Positions 14,790 through 14,855 of a stretch of 14,855 nt of DNA are shown here, in pieces. The stretch comes from JACPSX01 sp035288405 [NCBI: bacterium]. GTDB taxonomy: Bacteria > JACPSX01. The first letter of the stretch is position 1. The number at the start of each line of letters is the position of its first letter. The DNA lies in NCBI GenBank assembly GCA_035288405.1, contig DATEAK010000172.1:1-14855 (forward strand), written 5' to 3'. Below the pieces are notes generated by a model that saw only the letters and a program-made list of their open reading frames with translations, made no database searches and was not told the DNA's origin. A program made the translations under genes and the position numbers.

Positions 14790-14855
14790 GTAGCCATCAT
14801 CTTGCGTATGGGATTACCCAGGTTGTGTAAGGGCATGCGCAGTTTGCTGGAACAA
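14790..14855. other. Downstream end of window, no feature recognised
   Basis: These 66 bases after the response regulator show only a 4-base hairpin (TGGG/CCCA, 14809-14820) without a T-run. No gene start, clear promoter or terminator can be called before the window ends. Confidence 0.5.

Noticed and set aside
14827-14851. A GG...TTTGC stretch resembling a sigma-54 promoter after the response regulator
   Set aside because: The GG and GC pairs are 12 bases apart, not the required 10, so it does not fit the -24/-12 spacing.

Overview
The window is a densely packed, single-strand (+) stretch of bacterial chromosome. It joins the end of a tryptophan operon to a type IV pilus (T4P) assembly operon and a two-component regulatory pair. 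The secretin, lipoprotein signal and PilMNO-type inner-membrane complex imply a Gram-negative (diderm) cell. The base composition leans to GC. This layout fits a Desulfobacterota, Nitrospirota or NC10-like lineage, but that is a guess from style and no taxonomic marker is present.

Region 1 (1-3151): the 3' part of trpC, then trpF, trpB and trpA, with overlapping or nearly abutting reading frames. All visible catalytic residues are intact. These genes supply the last steps from phosphoribosylanthranilate to tryptophan. The trpC start and any trpE, trpG or trpD lie outside the window.

Region 2 (3152-3342): a 191-base intergenic region, the longest in the window. It holds small hairpins but no convincing promoter or terminator. 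One hairpin presents a Shine-Dalgarno sequence in its loop directly before the next gene.

Region 3 (3343-11973): a putative pilus operon. It starts with an unusual protein, a receiver-like domain that has lost its phosphoacceptor fused to a STAS (anti-anti-sigma-like) domain. Then come pilM, pilN, a pilO with a PilP/GspC-like domain at its C-terminus, a secretin pilQ with a lipoprotein signal, pilB with an intact double MshEN motif predicted to bind cyclic-di-GMP, and pilC. A long imperfect inverted repeat built from heptamers sits between pilB and pilC. PilM/N/O-P form the inner-membrane alignment complex, PilQ the outer-membrane channel, PilB the extension motor and PilC the platform. The retraction ATPase (pilT), major pilin and prepilin peptidase are not in the window.

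Region 4 (11981-14789): a membrane histidine kinase and an NtrC-class response regulator in the position of PilS/PilR. The regulator looks fully functional. The kinase keeps its phospho-accepting histidine but has lost nearly all recognisable ATP-binding motifs. The locus thus has a degenerate receiver at one end, a degenerate kinase at the other and a predicted c-di-GMP input in the motor, and this unusual regulatory arrangement is the most interesting aspect of the window. The last 66 bases hold no recognisable feature.
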